Positions 1-16,216 are shown, counted from the stretch's first letter. The stretch: 64,000 bases of DNA from Linanthus parryae (GCA_023055425.1 JALGPY010000010.1:47177863-47241862); one strand, 5' to 3'. Program-made: numbers and translations. Notes: generated from the letters alone by a model not told the origin.

Positions 1-345
1 CACTTCTACTAGGAGTAGCCTTTTTAGTGCTAGCTGAACGTAAAGTAATGGCTTTTGTGCAAAGTCGAAAGGGTCCTGATGTAGTGGGATCGTTTGGATT
101 GTTACAACCTCTAGCAGATGGTTTGGAATTGATTCTAAAAGAACCTATTTCACCAAGTAGTGCTAATTTATTCCTCTTTAGAATGGCTCCGGTAGCTACA
201 TTTATGTTAAGTCTGGTCGCTTGGGCCGTTGTACCTTTTGACTATGGTATGGTATTGTCAGATTTGAACATAGGTATACTTTATTTTTTTTCCATATCTT
301 CGCTAGGTGTTTATGGAATTATTATAACGGGTTGGTCTAGTAATT
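1..345 (+). pseudogene. nad1: nad1 exon 1 fragment in mitochondrial-derived DNA
   Basis: From base 3 the frame encodes most of the first exon of mitochondrial NADH dehydrogenase subunit 1, a proton-pumping membrane subunit of complex I. Recognisable stretches are [45 protein letters not shown] and [15 protein letters not shown]. The start codon lies left of the window. The frame is open until TAG at 345-347, where the exon normally ends and the trans-spliced group II intron begins (GGGGCGGCCGTTCGGTCGCC follows). Several residues differ from the strongly conserved plant protein as I remember it (for example QSRKG for QRRKG and GLELIL for GLKLIL), which suits drift in a nuclear copy. In a nucleus it cannot be trans-spliced, so it is non-functional. 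Gene identity is very sure; nuclear location is inferred from the flanking nuclear repeats. Confidence 0.9.
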
Positions 346-3300
346 AGGGGGCGGCCGTTCGGTCGCCTATGATACTAGGACCAATAGGTCAAAAAATGGG
401 TTTGTGCCGCAGGTGTTGAACGGTCTACTCTACACAGGTTTGGGCTTACAGGGCTAGGGCTCATAAACCTTTTCTTTCATTCATCAATAGGGCCCTGGTC
501 GGTCACTTTTCTGGGCCGGGGTGGAAGTAAAAAAAAGAGATCCTTCTCTTCGCACCTCAGATCAAGAGGAAGGGTAGCTTGCCAAGCTGGCTTATAATAA
601 AAAAAGAAAAATTCGCTGTCTTTTAACCGGCTGTTCTTCTTTGTCAACGCTACTAAAGAGCTACCAGCTCGCCTACTTGAGTTATGAAAGATAATGAGAA
701 TGGGTTATTCAAAAAGGAAAAGGCCCTACTTAGTTTCGCAAGCCTTTGTCGTTGTCAGTCAACTAAGTAGGTCGTTACGCCCCCTGCGAATCCGTAAATC
801 TAAGGAGCATGCCGCAACAAAAAGGATGGTCCCCTATGCATCTCATTCTTTCCGGAAGCGAAAAAAGTGCCCCATCATGGTGAACCTCTCCTTGTGATCG
901 GGATGAGGAGAAGTATTGACAGTAGTTCTTCGGGTTTCAGCACCAACGGCATCGGCGAAATAAGCCATTTTCCCACGCAACAGAACGAAGCCAATCGATT
1001 CGGCAACAAATTCATATGTAGTAGTAGTTTAGGACAAAGCTCACCTTAGCGAGAGAACTGCGATGAAAAGCCTTTAAGGCATATGAAAAGAACCATTTTG
1101 GGAATCCTGCGAGAAGATAAAGATCTATCGGTATAACTCAAATAGAAGGTCTTATAGACGGAACACTTTTCATACTCTGACTCTTCTTCGGAGGTCGCCT
1201 TGGAACAAGGAGGAATCCCTGTTGAAAAGGGAAGTGTTACACAATGAAGTAGACGATGTGGATCGATATTGTATTGTTGCGCCTGTTAAAAGTCCTGCAG
1301 TTCGAGTAATCATAATAGGTAAAACCTAAATCATAAGCTTTGTTAAGCCCCTTGCAACCCCCTCGCGAGTTCCCCTCGCCTATTCAAATCTCCTTCAATT
1401 GGAGAAAGAAGACAAGACAGTTTAGTTTACGGAATATGAGATTATTGAATACACTCTTATTAAGAAAGGTGATGGATGCCCAAAAAGGAAAATAAACGAA
1501 AGAAGGGTGATGTTCTCCTACTCGATTACTAGAGCTTAGCTTGATTTGCTTCCCTGGGACTGCCCTGAGGATGTGGGTTGACCAGACAAGCAAAAGAGAG
1601 AAACCTTAAGCATCTATCCTTCTCCCGCTAACGCTTCCTATTCTCATCCTTCTTCTTATTATCCGGGAAAGGAAATCAATGTCTCTAAAGAGAAACGAAC
1701 GAGAAAAGGTCTACTAAGGTGTTCACCTATCTGACCCCTCTTTCATGCAATTCCCATTAGACAAAGACGTCTTACAGCTATGATTGGGAGTTCATCTTAA
1801 TACAACAAGGATAGGTACTTAAGCCTACTCGACTGTTAAGGAGAAGGAAGGAAGCTACCAAGCAAGATAGGCGTAGCAAGGGATGTATGAATTTTTTTTC
1901 TCTAATCTGCTCAATTGATCAATAGAAAGTAGGCAAGCTAAGACTGGTTGTTCTCATTTAAGCACTGTAACAAGTAAGCAAGGGTACGAGTTGTTGAATA
2001 GTTACCTCCGCGTAAACATTGTTCCTCTACCGCGAAGTCTTTTGTTCACCTTTGATTAATGAATCCCTTACTAATCATAGAAGGCAGACGCAATCAGCGG
2101 CTTTGCCCGTGTTCCAATAATACTTGAACAAAGAAGACAATAGCCTAAGTGAAGAGTATTTTCTTTATAAGTCAGATTCCCTCCCTCAAGGTAAGAGACA
2201 ACAATCCCCTACCGGGGTCTTAGCTGCCGTTCCCCTCTGTCCCAGTACTTTCACTCATAGTACAAAGATAGAATGAAGTAAGAAGAGAGGCCTGCTCCTT
2301 GCCCGTACTGCCTAGCTGAATCAATTAAATAGTTTATATAAGCAGCATCATCGGAGAACTAAAGAAAAGAGAAGCGAGACGGGATCGTAGGCTATATGAG
2401 CCACTCCCCTCGGAAGGAGTTGCAACTAAGTCATCCGCGGTTAGCGCTTTCCTAAGACTACCTTCAAGCTAAGAAAATCGACCCGTTGAAACATTAGGCC
2501 TAGCCTAGCATTGATTATAGAACTCAGTACCGGGTTCCAACCGAAGAAGAAGCGAGTTTCTCGTTCGATTCAGCAAAAGCAGAAGCGGAAGCAGAGTCAT
2601 CTTTTGTCCTATTACGCATCCCGGGGTCTAGCATCATCTTTTTTTATTTAAGGAAGCCTCATATCCCGATCCATTACAGGAGTAGATTCCCTGACCTTTC
2701 TTTGGTTAAAGCATTATTTAAGCCCATCAAGTTTTCGTTGGGCAATTGATGAAGGAGAGATCGGTAAGAGATTAGCTGGCATTTGACTTTTAGTAAACCT
2801 GGGTCTAGTCTAACGACCAAACATCATTTGAACTTTCTTCAACAACGGGAGGATTTGATTCTTTACTTGAGATGAGAAGGAAGATGCATGTATTTATGCA
2901 CAATGGCATCACCGAAAGAAGCCGCATTTCATGTCTTTCGAAGCTCAGCAAAGGAAAAAAAGCACCTGCACTCTGCCTACGTTCACTCCTTTTGAGGAAG
3001 CGTTAATACATTCTTTCAAGGAAGTTTGATAGAATAATTGAAGAAGAAGTTTACCAAACTAATGCTTCCGATCCGCATGGAACTTAAGTGGATTGAATGG
3101 AATGTGTTAGAACTAGCAGCATGTTCTCTTGTTCGATGCTCAGTACGAAGCCTGCTAGGAAGGTGAAGTCAAAAGCGATACTTGAATAGATGAAACTAAG
3201 GAGTTGTTATCCAAGCGTTTACCTTCTAACAAAAGAACAAGAAGATTCTCTTTCTCATCAGCAGTTACCAAAATCGATGGTATGTCTTAGAAGAAAGAGT

Positions 3301-3570
3301 ATGTTCCAATGGTTGAAACAACCGATGTCTTTCCAAAAAGGGAAACGTCGTTTTATTAGTTGATTTACGAATAGAAGGTAATAGGGTTCTGGGGTAATCA
3401 AACTCTCTTTTCTCATTGGAGCTAGGGCTTCTTGCTAGACCAAGGCGAGTGAGCGACTCAGGTAGTAGTATAAGACTCGAGTTGACATTAGCTTCCCTTG
3501 GTATCCAATCTATAGTAGGGAAAGCCCTTCTGCCGAGGCTCCCGGTCTTGCTAACGCTCGATAGCCAAGT
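1..3570. other. Mitochondrial DNA insertion (NUMT)
   Basis: The block starts in nad1 exon 1 and continues with sequence typical of angiosperm mitochondrial spacer and group II intron: mixed base composition, many AAGAAAG and CTTTC purine/pyrimidine stretches, and no nuclear repeats. Bases 346 onward should be the 5' half of trans-spliced nad1 intron 1. No other mitochondrial gene or tRNA was recognised in 346-3570, and the short open frames there look random. At about 3560-3580 the composition turns AT-rich and Gypsy-LTR-like, so I place the junction there; the exact base needs alignment. A mis-joined assembly is the main alternative. Confidence 0.8.
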
Positions 3571-4270
3571 AAAGTTTGGGATTATTTTTCCGGATTTGAA
3601 AGTTTATTATTTTTATTAGTTTCTCAACTCTCTTGAGATTCTAAAAAGAGAGAATTGTCAATTTTACTAGTAAGACTATAGTCGTGTTATTATTTGAGCT
3701 AATCCGATTCATTTCAAAAGGATATTCGACTTTAAATAACGGTAGGGAAAATATAATTTTCACGTATACTGCAATTACGGTCTATACATGATTATATGCT
3801 ATTATGTTGGTTGTTAAGTTATTATCCGTTATTCGCATGATATCTAAAGTATGATAATTACGTAATTCGTGCTCCATGCTATTGTTTGATAACCTCTTAC
3901 AGTTTAATTGATTATTATATTTCTACGCAAGTGGTTATGCGATACTTACTGGGCTTTTTGCTCACCCTAAATAATTACAAGTACCGGACCAGATCGATCG
4001 AAGACTATAGACGGGTTAGAATTATAGCGTTTTTGAATTAATTGTAATATTGGTTAAGAAACGTGTATTTTATATTTATACAAAGACGATTGTTCAAATG
4101 AATACGAAAATGACGGTTTTTATTCAAAAGCGAAAAGAATTTTTTATTTCAAGCTTCCGCTATTTTATCAAAAAGCGATAAGATTCGTATTTCCGTCGCG
4201 GTCGAAAAGCAAGTGTTTTATCGTTAAAATTCATAATTAACAAAAAGCGAAAAAAAGTTGGGTCGTGACA
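3571..4270 (+). repeat. Decayed LTR of a Gypsy-type retrotransposon (3' end preserved)
   Basis: AT-rich sequence that ends in GGGTCGTGACA at 4260-4270 and is followed at once by a tRNA-Met-like primer-binding site. That is how the 3' end of a 5' LTR looks in plant Gypsy elements. The 5' end of the LTR is not visible because it abuts the mitochondrial insertion. No open frame or partner LTR was found. Strand follows the order LTR then primer-binding site. Confidence 0.55.
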
Positions 4271-4271
4271 A

Positions 4272-4560
4272 GTGTTATCAGATCTGAGCCAACCCGGTGT
4301 GTTAAAGCCATCTTACTAGGCATTTGCGCCCGAGACTCGCTTTTGGCTATCTTGATCCAAGCGAGGTATGCCGAATGCATTTTGGGGTAGAGTGTGGTAC
4401 CTACATCGCTTGTCACCTAGGCACGGGAATCAGTCTTGGCTAACTTGATCCTAGCATAAGCCGGGGCGCAAGGGTAGTTGTGTATGCACACTGCATGGCT
4501 ATGTGAAAGTGATAAGATTGTTTATGTCGCGATAAAATGATTTTTGAAATAGAAACACAC
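4272..4560 (+). other. Degenerate primer-binding site and leader of the Gypsy relic
   Basis: TGTTATCAGATCTGAGCC at 4274-4291 resembles the plant initiator tRNA-Met site TGGTATCAGAGCC with one substitution and a short insertion, so priming would be impaired. The following bases to about 4560 have leader-like mixed composition and a diverged internal repeat (GCGCCCGAGACTCGCTTTTGGCT, shortened here to its first part GCGCCCGAGACTCGC, against GGCACGGGAATCAGTCTTGGC). No gag follows; the element is truncated. Confidence 0.5.
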
Positions 4561-4984
4561 AATAATCAAAAGTGAAATTTCGAGTACGATTTTTTTTATG
4601 GAGGGAAGAATGTAATAACAACATATTAAGCATATCTTTTATGTACTTAAATGTGTGTTTTATGCTTTTGTCATATTACTTATTTTTTAATAATCGAATG
4701 TATTATTTGTGTAATAGTATGTTAAGATGTTTATGTTTCATTTATTTGACCTATTTGCTTGACAAATAATAGCTTCTTATTTTTATTAATTTATAAATAG
4801 CTATAGTATAACATGAAATAAAATATTAAAATGAAGTTTCTTAAGGACGAAGTTTCAGTTTGAATGCATTTGATATAATTTATCCTACTTTAAAGTATAG
4901 AGACTTTTTGGCATAGTGATATTATTTTGATAATATCTGAAAGTTATAAGATTAAATGTGTGTCAACCTTATCATCAAATGACA

Positions 4985-5085
4985 AGCTGGTGCGGTGGTT
5001 AGTATGTATTTCTACTAGATGCGGTGGTTAGTACATGTCTCTACTAGACGCGTGGTCAGTGGTTCAAATCACCTGTCTTCATGTT
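4985..5085 (+). repeat. tRNA-like SINE fragment with internal duplication
   Basis: GCGGTGGTTAGTA occurs twice (about 4992 and 5020), each followed by TCTACTAGA. It is followed by GTGGTCAGTGGTTCAAATC near 5054-5072. GGTTCAAATC fits the pol III B-box (GGTTCRANTCC) and the upstream part is A-box-like. This suggests a tRNA-derived SINE whose head was duplicated. No clear poly(A)/(T) tail or target duplication was found, so the call is tentative. Confidence 0.4.
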
Positions 5086-5157
5086 CTTTTCATTACAGTA
5101 GCTTTATTATGAAGGAAAGAGAGAAATAATATAAAGTTTCAACTTTATCACAGTGAA

Positions 5158-5245
5158 TGCGCTGGCACAGTTGGCAGCTGCTGTTACGCTTTGAGTTGAA
5201 TAGAGGTGCCTGGTTCGGCTCCTCTTGCTAGGCTCCTCTTGCTAA
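5158..5245 (+). repeat. Second tRNA-like SINE fragment
   Basis: GCGCTGGCACAGTTGGCAGC followed about 45 bases later by GGTTCGGCTCC gives the spacing and consensus of pol III A and B boxes. CTCCTCTTGCTAGG is then partly repeated. It lies about 100 bases from the other SINE-like piece and probably represents a different tRNA-derived family. No tail or duplication was confirmed. Confidence 0.38.
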
Positions 5246-5285
5246 CACCTGCTTATTTTTTTTGGCTAAATTCCATCGGTGGTAC

Positions 5286-5700
5286 ATATAATTTGATTTT
5301 GTTTGGATTTGGTACCCATGGTTTCAATTGCAGCATCCACGGTACCCATACTTCCAATTTATTGCAACGGTGATACCTTCCGTTAACATTCCATCCATAT
5401 GTGGATGGAAATATGTGACCACCAAACATTGTTGTCGTAAGGGATGTAAGTGAAGTTTGCTAAACTAGATGGGGCGTAAGTGACGATCGACAAAAAATGA
5501 GATGTAAGTGAATTTTACCCTTATTCTAATTAACTTGAAAATCAAGGGGCAGCAGTGCAATTCATCTAAAAGAAGGAAAAAGCCACTGTCAATGATGACG
5601 AACAGAGCACTATTCATTTGAAAAATGGAAAAACAACATCGCCCCAAAAACAGTACTACTAACTGGTCAGCCATGAAGTTCATTGGGGATGATTGACTGG
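5286..5700. other. Upstream region of the WEB-family gene; no gene seen
   Basis: Non-coding. GGTACCCAT occurs twice (near 5311 and 5342), and three spaced GTAAGTGA-like motifs follow at about 5445-5515 (GGATGTAAGTGAAG, GGCGTAAGTGACG, AGATGTAAGTGAAT). These could be a decayed mobile element or promoter-distal sequence. Nothing coding is supported. Confidence 0.35.
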
Positions 5701-5712
5701 GTGTCCTCTCCC

Positions 5713-5723
5713 TTATTTAAAAA
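5713..5723 (+). promoter_or_regulatory. Possible TATA box of the WEB-family gene
   Basis: TTATTTAAAAA lies just before pyrimidine-rich sequence (TTCTCTGACTTCTACC, CTTCTCCATCTCTCTC) typical of a plant transcription start and 5' UTR. A start near 5740-5760 would fit. The placement is inferred only from sequence style. Confidence 0.4.
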
Positions 5724-6919
5724 AAATTCCCGTGTGCCCTTCTCTGACTTCTACCTTTTTCTTCTCCATCTCTCTCTACTGATTGGGTTCCGATTACCCA
5801 CTTCGATTCCTGTACAAAAACCCATCTTCCATCTTTCAAGAAACCTGCTTTGCTCTTCCTTGCTCTGTTTTGGGTTCAATTTTGGGTGGAGACAGAACCA
5901 CAGCTGTGTTTCTGAGTTGGGTTTTGAGAGCTCCTGTGTGATAATGACTAAAAGTTGATTTTGAGGATCATGGCTTTCAAAGGCTCTTTTCTTGAGGGGT
6001 TTTGGAGTTTGATCCTGCCTAGGGTTTATTAGGTTTGTATTCCTTTCTTTCTTGTACTGGATTTTTTATCTGTTCATTTTGGAAAGTCTTATGTTTTGAT
6101 GCTAGCTCATGTTCATAAATTTACAGCTGGACTTGAATTGGCATAGGAGTTGTCATCTGTGAAGAAAAGAACATAGCTAACTTATCTGGAAGAAGACTTG
6201 AAGGATTAATCAGGTATATGGGTACATAACTTTTCTTTGTTGTGGAGAAACTAGCTCTATATTTGGATATTTTGAGAATTTTCTGGGTAAATAGAATGAT
6301 GAATGACATACTCTCTTTTTTTTTTTTTTTTTTTTTTAAATCTTGTTCAAAGTCTATGAACCTTAGAGGAAGCATATAGAAGTAGTTTCTGTTTAGAACA
6401 TAGCATGGTAGTTTTCTAGTTTGGGTGACTGATCTTGAAACCTCAGGCTCAGGGCCTGTTAAATTTTGACTTTTCGTATGGACCATCTGTTCTTATTTTC
6501 AGAATTTATGACTTTTTGAGGCAAAACTGTGCAGATTGTAGAATATAGCAAGCAAGACCTAACATAAGTACATGTTTAGGGGCACGATTAGTCTATTTCG
6601 AATGTTTTGGAAATAAGTATTTCAACATCCCATTACTGTTTTTCCGGAAAATTGGATATATATCGTGCGTATCAGCCATTCTGGTAGGCAGAGTTTTCTT
6701 TTCTTGTTGATCCAATTACTCAGAAGATTGGGATCTTCTTTTCCAAAATACACATTTAGTTATTTGATAATGTTTTTCTGAATTTTTTTCTTGACTCTTT
6801 CGGCAATAGTCATATAAAGATTTGGAGAATTACGGGATACATTAACATTGGAAAACTAGAATACTAGATTGGCGCGGTTCAGAAGATTTGTTTGTTCTGC
6901 TGTAGGGAGTTATTTCTGT

Positions 6920-7228
6920 GTTCAGCAGGGGCGGATCCGGAAATTCCTTGCAGTGGGGGCTAAATTTGTAAATTCAAAAAAAGTAAGGGAAAATTGAATT
7001 TCAGGAAGGGCGAGTGGGGCTACTGAAAATTTGTGGGGGTTAAGCTGAAAAACCAAAACAAAACGAGGGTAAATTTCAATTTATGAAGTTGAGTGGGGGC
7101 TATAGTGGAATTTTTGTGGGGTTTAAACTGAAAAACCAAAACAAAATAAGGGTAAAATTGCTTTTTCAAAATGTTGAGTGGGGGCTATAGCCCCCACCTG
7201 TCCCTATGTAAGTCCGCCCCTGGTTCAG
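6920..7228. mobile_element. hAT-type MITE (297 bp) with short target duplication
   Basis: The element runs 6926-7222 and begins CAGGGGCGGA and ends TCCGCCCCTG, a perfect 10-bp terminal inverted repeat of the type seen in plant hAT MITEs. GTTCAG flanks it on both sides (6920-6925, 7223-7228); hAT duplications are normally 8 bp, so two positions may have decayed. Inside, a unit containing GTGGGGGCTATAG and AAACTGAAAAACCAAAACAAAA is repeated, so it may be an expanded copy. It has no coding capacity and lies in the inferred 5' UTR intron. Confidence 0.7.
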
Positions 7229-7384
7229 GATATTTTCTTCTGCACCCAAGGGCGGATGCAAGTGCAATGGTGTAGGGGCTATAGCCCCCACTCAACTTCA
7301 CCAAATTGCAATTTTACCCTATTTTAGGTCCAGTAAATTCAGTTTAGCTCCCACCCTTATTACTTATGCTTATTCATCAAAAAA

Positions 7385-8433
7385 GTCTTGGATAGGGATG
7401 GCAATTTGGTCCAGTTCGATCCGAGATTCGAGTGATTCGTTCCGAACGGATCAAATAGGGGTGCAACTTGGACGGGCTGAACCCGACCAACCCGAATCCA
7501 GCCCGGACTAAAGTCGGGCTTGGGCACATGTTTTGAGTAATTTGGACGGGCTCGGGCAAAAATTCTCAACCCGAATCGCAATTAGGATTGGGCTTGGGTA
7601 CGAATATTAAAAGACGGGCTAGCCCGAATTGCCCGATTTGTATACTCATTACCTACAAATGATATATTTGGAGAGTATTATATTGCATTTTTATCAAGAA
7701 TATATTATTTTTCTATTAAATATTAGTAATATTTTTAATGATGTTTATGTTCTTAACTAATAAATTTTTCTCACAAAATATTTAGTATTGTTTTGTATAA
7801 ACGGATAATTTTTAAATTCATTCTAACAATATATAGTCATTCTTGTTTAGCCTTGAATAAAAAGAAATTGAAGTATCTACATTTAGTATCTATTTTTATA
7901 TGTAAGTTATTAACTTAACTATAAGGGCACATTTTTAATTGAGTTGAATGTGAATATTATGCTATTTTATTTAGTTTAATGGGCTAGCCCGAATTCAACC
8001 CGAACCCGAATTGGTTTGTTCGAATTCGGGCTTGGACGGGTTGGCGATGCTCGTAACCCGGGCTGGGCTGGGCTTGGGCAACCCTGACAGAACTCGGGCT
8101 TGGGCTTGGACAAGGGTGTCAACCCGCCCAGCCCGCCCGAGTTGCAGTCCTAGGATCAAATACTGAATCCGATCCAATTTAAAATGTATCGGATATGGAT
8201 CATAAAAGCAAGATCCGAACCGATATGGCTCCGAATATGGATTATAGTGCAAATCCGTTGGATACCAGATCCGAGTACTTTCTCCATAGAGTCCTCTCGA
8301 CTATCTGGTAGTTGAGATCCGATCCGATTGAGATCTGACTGGATCTGGATGGGATATGGACTCCCCATTCTTATTTGGCTATGGATATGGATATAGGTGA
8401 ATCTGACGAGCCGTTGCCATCCCTAATCCTGGA
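7385..8433. mobile_element. Middle hAT-type element of the nest
   Basis: The ends TAGGGATGGCAA (7393) and TTGCCATCCCTA (ending 8425) are a perfect 12-bp inverted repeat. The flanks GTCTTGGA (7385-7392) and ATCCTGGA (8426-8433) agree at 6 of 8 positions, consistent with an aged 8-bp duplication. The interior is rich in GATCCGA and GGATATGGAT motifs, and the element is itself split by the inner element at 7456-8152. Non-coding. Confidence 0.72.
7448..8160. mobile_element. Inner hAT-type element of the nest
   Basis: Element 7456-8152 is flanked by a perfect 8-bp duplication GGATCAAA (7448-7455 and 8153-8160). The ends are TAGGGGTGCAACTTGGACGG and its imperfect inverse, ending GAGTTGCAGTCCTA. 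The subterminal regions repeat GGGCTTGG and AGCCCGAA motifs on both strands, while the centre (7640-7975) is AT-rich and featureless. It is the youngest of the three because it interrupts the middle element cleanly. Confidence 0.75.
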
Positions 8434-9111
8434 TCCGCCCCTATCTGCACCTAGATCAAGAAGCATCAACTATGGGTACAATTGTCACGCTGTTAAGATA
8501 GTCGAGAGGAGTGGTAGAGGGTATCTGTTGAGAACCTGCTAGGTTTCACTTCCTAAAAAAAGAAATCTGAGCTAAAATTTTACTTCAAAATAAAATTGCG
8601 TGGGACGTTTCAAGCAAAATTATGATAGTGAGGCATTGTAACTTACTGATGCAAACGTGCAGTTCTGAGTTCACTACCCATTTTAAGTTAATGTACACTG
8701 ATGTATACATCCTTCTTACAAATGATGCATGTTATAAAAATTGAAGCAGTAGACTTCTTCTATTACCAGTTGAAATTTCACCTGAGAAGGGAACAACACC
8801 TCTCTTCTATCATTTTTCATTATGCAGAGTTTAATTGAGCAGGCTTCCTCTGAAGTTGGTAATTTGATCTGCAATCAAACTATTTCGAGCTGAAGTAATT
8901 ATATATCTACCATTACTCTAATAATTATAGATTTATGGCATAGAGTCGTAATTTCCAATTTCATGGATGAAATGTTTCATTCTTGAACCTTTTATTGGTG
9001 TCCTCGAGCTGAATAGAGATAGATTTTCACTAGAGTGTATTCTCATGTTTATCTATTTCTTATTTTCTTACTCTTAGCAGGTGGTCTCGCATTTAATAAA
9101 CGAAAAAGATA

Positions 9112-14928
<5,817 letters not shown>

Positions 14929-15252
14929 CGGATTCCGTTTTTTGGGTAATTTTCCTTGCATGTGTGAGTGAATGTTTGTTATCCCTCTGGGTTTTGTACA
15001 TCTTTGTAGAGAAAAACTGGTAAGATCTTGTTGTTATATTCTTCTGTTTCTGGGTGGGTTTATTATTGATGTGAGTGATGATTACCTTGTAGTTTGTATG
15101 ATCAGCAACAGGTTTCTGCTTGTTTGAGTAAATAATAATATCATCTGCCTTGTTTGTGATTGAAATAAGTTGAAATGAAAATCTTTCCCAAGCAAATTCA
15201 ACAAAAAACCAATACAATTGCTTTCCGTAGCAGATTCAACACAAACAAAGCA
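14929..15252 (+). other. 3' UTR and downstream region of the WEB-family gene
   Basis: T/G-rich sequence after the stop codon with plant-type AATAAT motifs near 15130; the transcript probably ends around 15100-15180. No other gene seen. The - strand open frame over this area is only the antisense of the coding exon. Confidence 0.5.
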
Positions 15253-15332
15253 TTAAACTCGGCGCATGCAATGCCCACTAGTGATTTAAAGTCGTAGAAA
15301 CAATCTGTAGCTTTAAACTCGGCGCATGCAAT
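15253..15332. repeat. 20-bp direct repeat flanking 40 bp
   Basis: TTAAACTCGGCGCATGCAAT occurs exactly at 15253-15272 and 15313-15332, 60 bases apart. The right copy contains the stop codon (antisense) of the UGT pseudogene frame. Neighbouring bases do not match, so it is not a simple 60-bp tandem duplication. Confidence 0.9.
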
Positions 15333-16091
15333 ACGACGATTTTATTGAAATATTCAAACAAGAGGAAAAGAAGACTGAATCGCTCGAGATAACCATGTCC
15401 AAATTCATGGAGGATGACCCCTTGGGATAATCAGTTGCATCTTGAGCCAGTTTCTTCCATTCCATAGCCTTGATCTTCATCTTCTTCCCCTTTTCTCCTT
15501 CCATTAACACTCTCACAAGATCCTCCACTTGGTTTCTTTTCACGTCGCTACTGATCTCCATCCCGACCTCCCATCCATTACAACTAGTCCAACAATTCGT
15601 CTGCTGCTCCGCAAAAAAAGGGCCAGCAAATCATGGGGACGCCAGCAGACAAGCTCTCAATTGTCGAGCCCCACCCGCTGTGTGTCACGAACCCTCCAAC
15701 CGAAGGGTGGTTAAGGACTTCCTCTTGTGAGCACCAACCTGCTATCATACTCCTCTCTTTGGTTATTTCCACGAATTCGGGAGGTAAAACAGCCGCCAAG
15801 CCGCCACCGCCAATTACAAGATCCTTATTATCCACAAAAAGTAAAAGTTGCTGTTGGCTATGCCCATTGCAAAACTCAACCAAATGTTCTTTCGACATGA
15901 CGGTTATACTCCCAAAGTTTATGTAAACAACAGATCATGCGTCCTTGGTATTGAGCCACTCAATACACTCTGGCTCTTCTTTCCATAGGCTATCTCCAAA
16001 AGATGGATGATCATGTCTTCCTTCTTCCGACGATAAATTGCTAAGAAGGGACTGGAAAGGTCCAATGGTCAAGACAATGGGAAATATGGAG
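15313..16091 (-). pseudogene. UGT85A-like UDP-glycosyltransferase, 3' piece of exon 2
   Basis: Encodes the C-terminal half of a plant family-1 glycosyltransferase, which would move glucose from UDP-glucose to a small acceptor in the cytosol. The PSPG sugar-donor box is plain: WCSQEEVLNHPSVGGFVTHS then GWGSTIESLSAGVPMICWPF. Two lesions are visible: a TGA (antisense of 15935-15937) after WLNTKDA, and a one-base gain in a run of seven A (15613-15619) that shifts frame within the PSPG box. After the shift the expected tail continues (GWEVGMEIS.., KKMKIKAMEWKKLAQDATD). The gene was also cut at 16092 by a Copia element. Identity to the UGT85A group rests on remembered motifs. Confidence 0.9.
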
Positions 16092-16096
16092 GAGAG

Positions 16097-16216
16097 TGAA
16101 AGTGAGAGAAATCTTCGGTGTCTTTTATTCAGTATTCACAGTGTTTAAATAGTAATTACAACACTAATTACACAATTAGTCCTCTACTAATTACACGACG
16201 AGTCCTACGACTATTA
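16097..16216 (-). repeat. Copia 1 LTR, left copy (3' LTR)
   Basis: 120 bp. Read on its own strand it begins TAATAGTCG and ends CACTTTCA, so the termini are TA..CA rather than the usual TG..CA. The pol reading frame stops on the first three bases of this LTR. Confidence 0.9.

Larger units (their letters stand above)
7239..8451. mobile_element. Outer hAT-type element of a three-deep nest
   Basis: Element 7247-8443 is flanked by a perfect 8-bp duplication TCTGCACC (7239-7246 and 8444-8451). Its ends are CAAGGGCGGAT and ATCCGCCCCTA, imperfect inverted repeats related to the neighbouring MITE at 6926-7222. It also shares GTAGGGGCTATAGCCCCC with that MITE. Most of its 1.2 kb is a second element inserted at 7393-8425; without that it would be only about 165 bp. 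Non-coding. Confidence 0.75.
5740..9111 (+). other. Probable spliced 5' UTR of the WEB-family gene
   Basis: Plausible non-coding exons are about 5740-6032 (ending TTATTAG before GTTTGT), 6127-6213 (preceded by TTTACAG, followed by GTATATG) and 9081-9111 (preceded by TTAGCAG, ending at the ATG). A further possible small exon is 8829-8858 (TTATGCAG before it, GTAATTTG after). The intervening 2.9 kb contains the hAT elements. Long 5' UTR introns are common in plant genes, but no transcript data support the exact sites. Short upstream ATGs, for example at 5944, could affect translation if the exon model is right. Confidence 0.45.

Noticed and set aside
1..345. A functional nad1 gene
   Set aside because: Only exon 1 is present, without its start. 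Conserved residues are changed, and nad1 needs trans-splicing in mitochondria.
346..3570. tRNA or ribosomal genes in the mitochondrial block
   Set aside because: I looked for cloverleaf-like GTTCGAATC with matching A boxes and known rRNA words and found none convincing.
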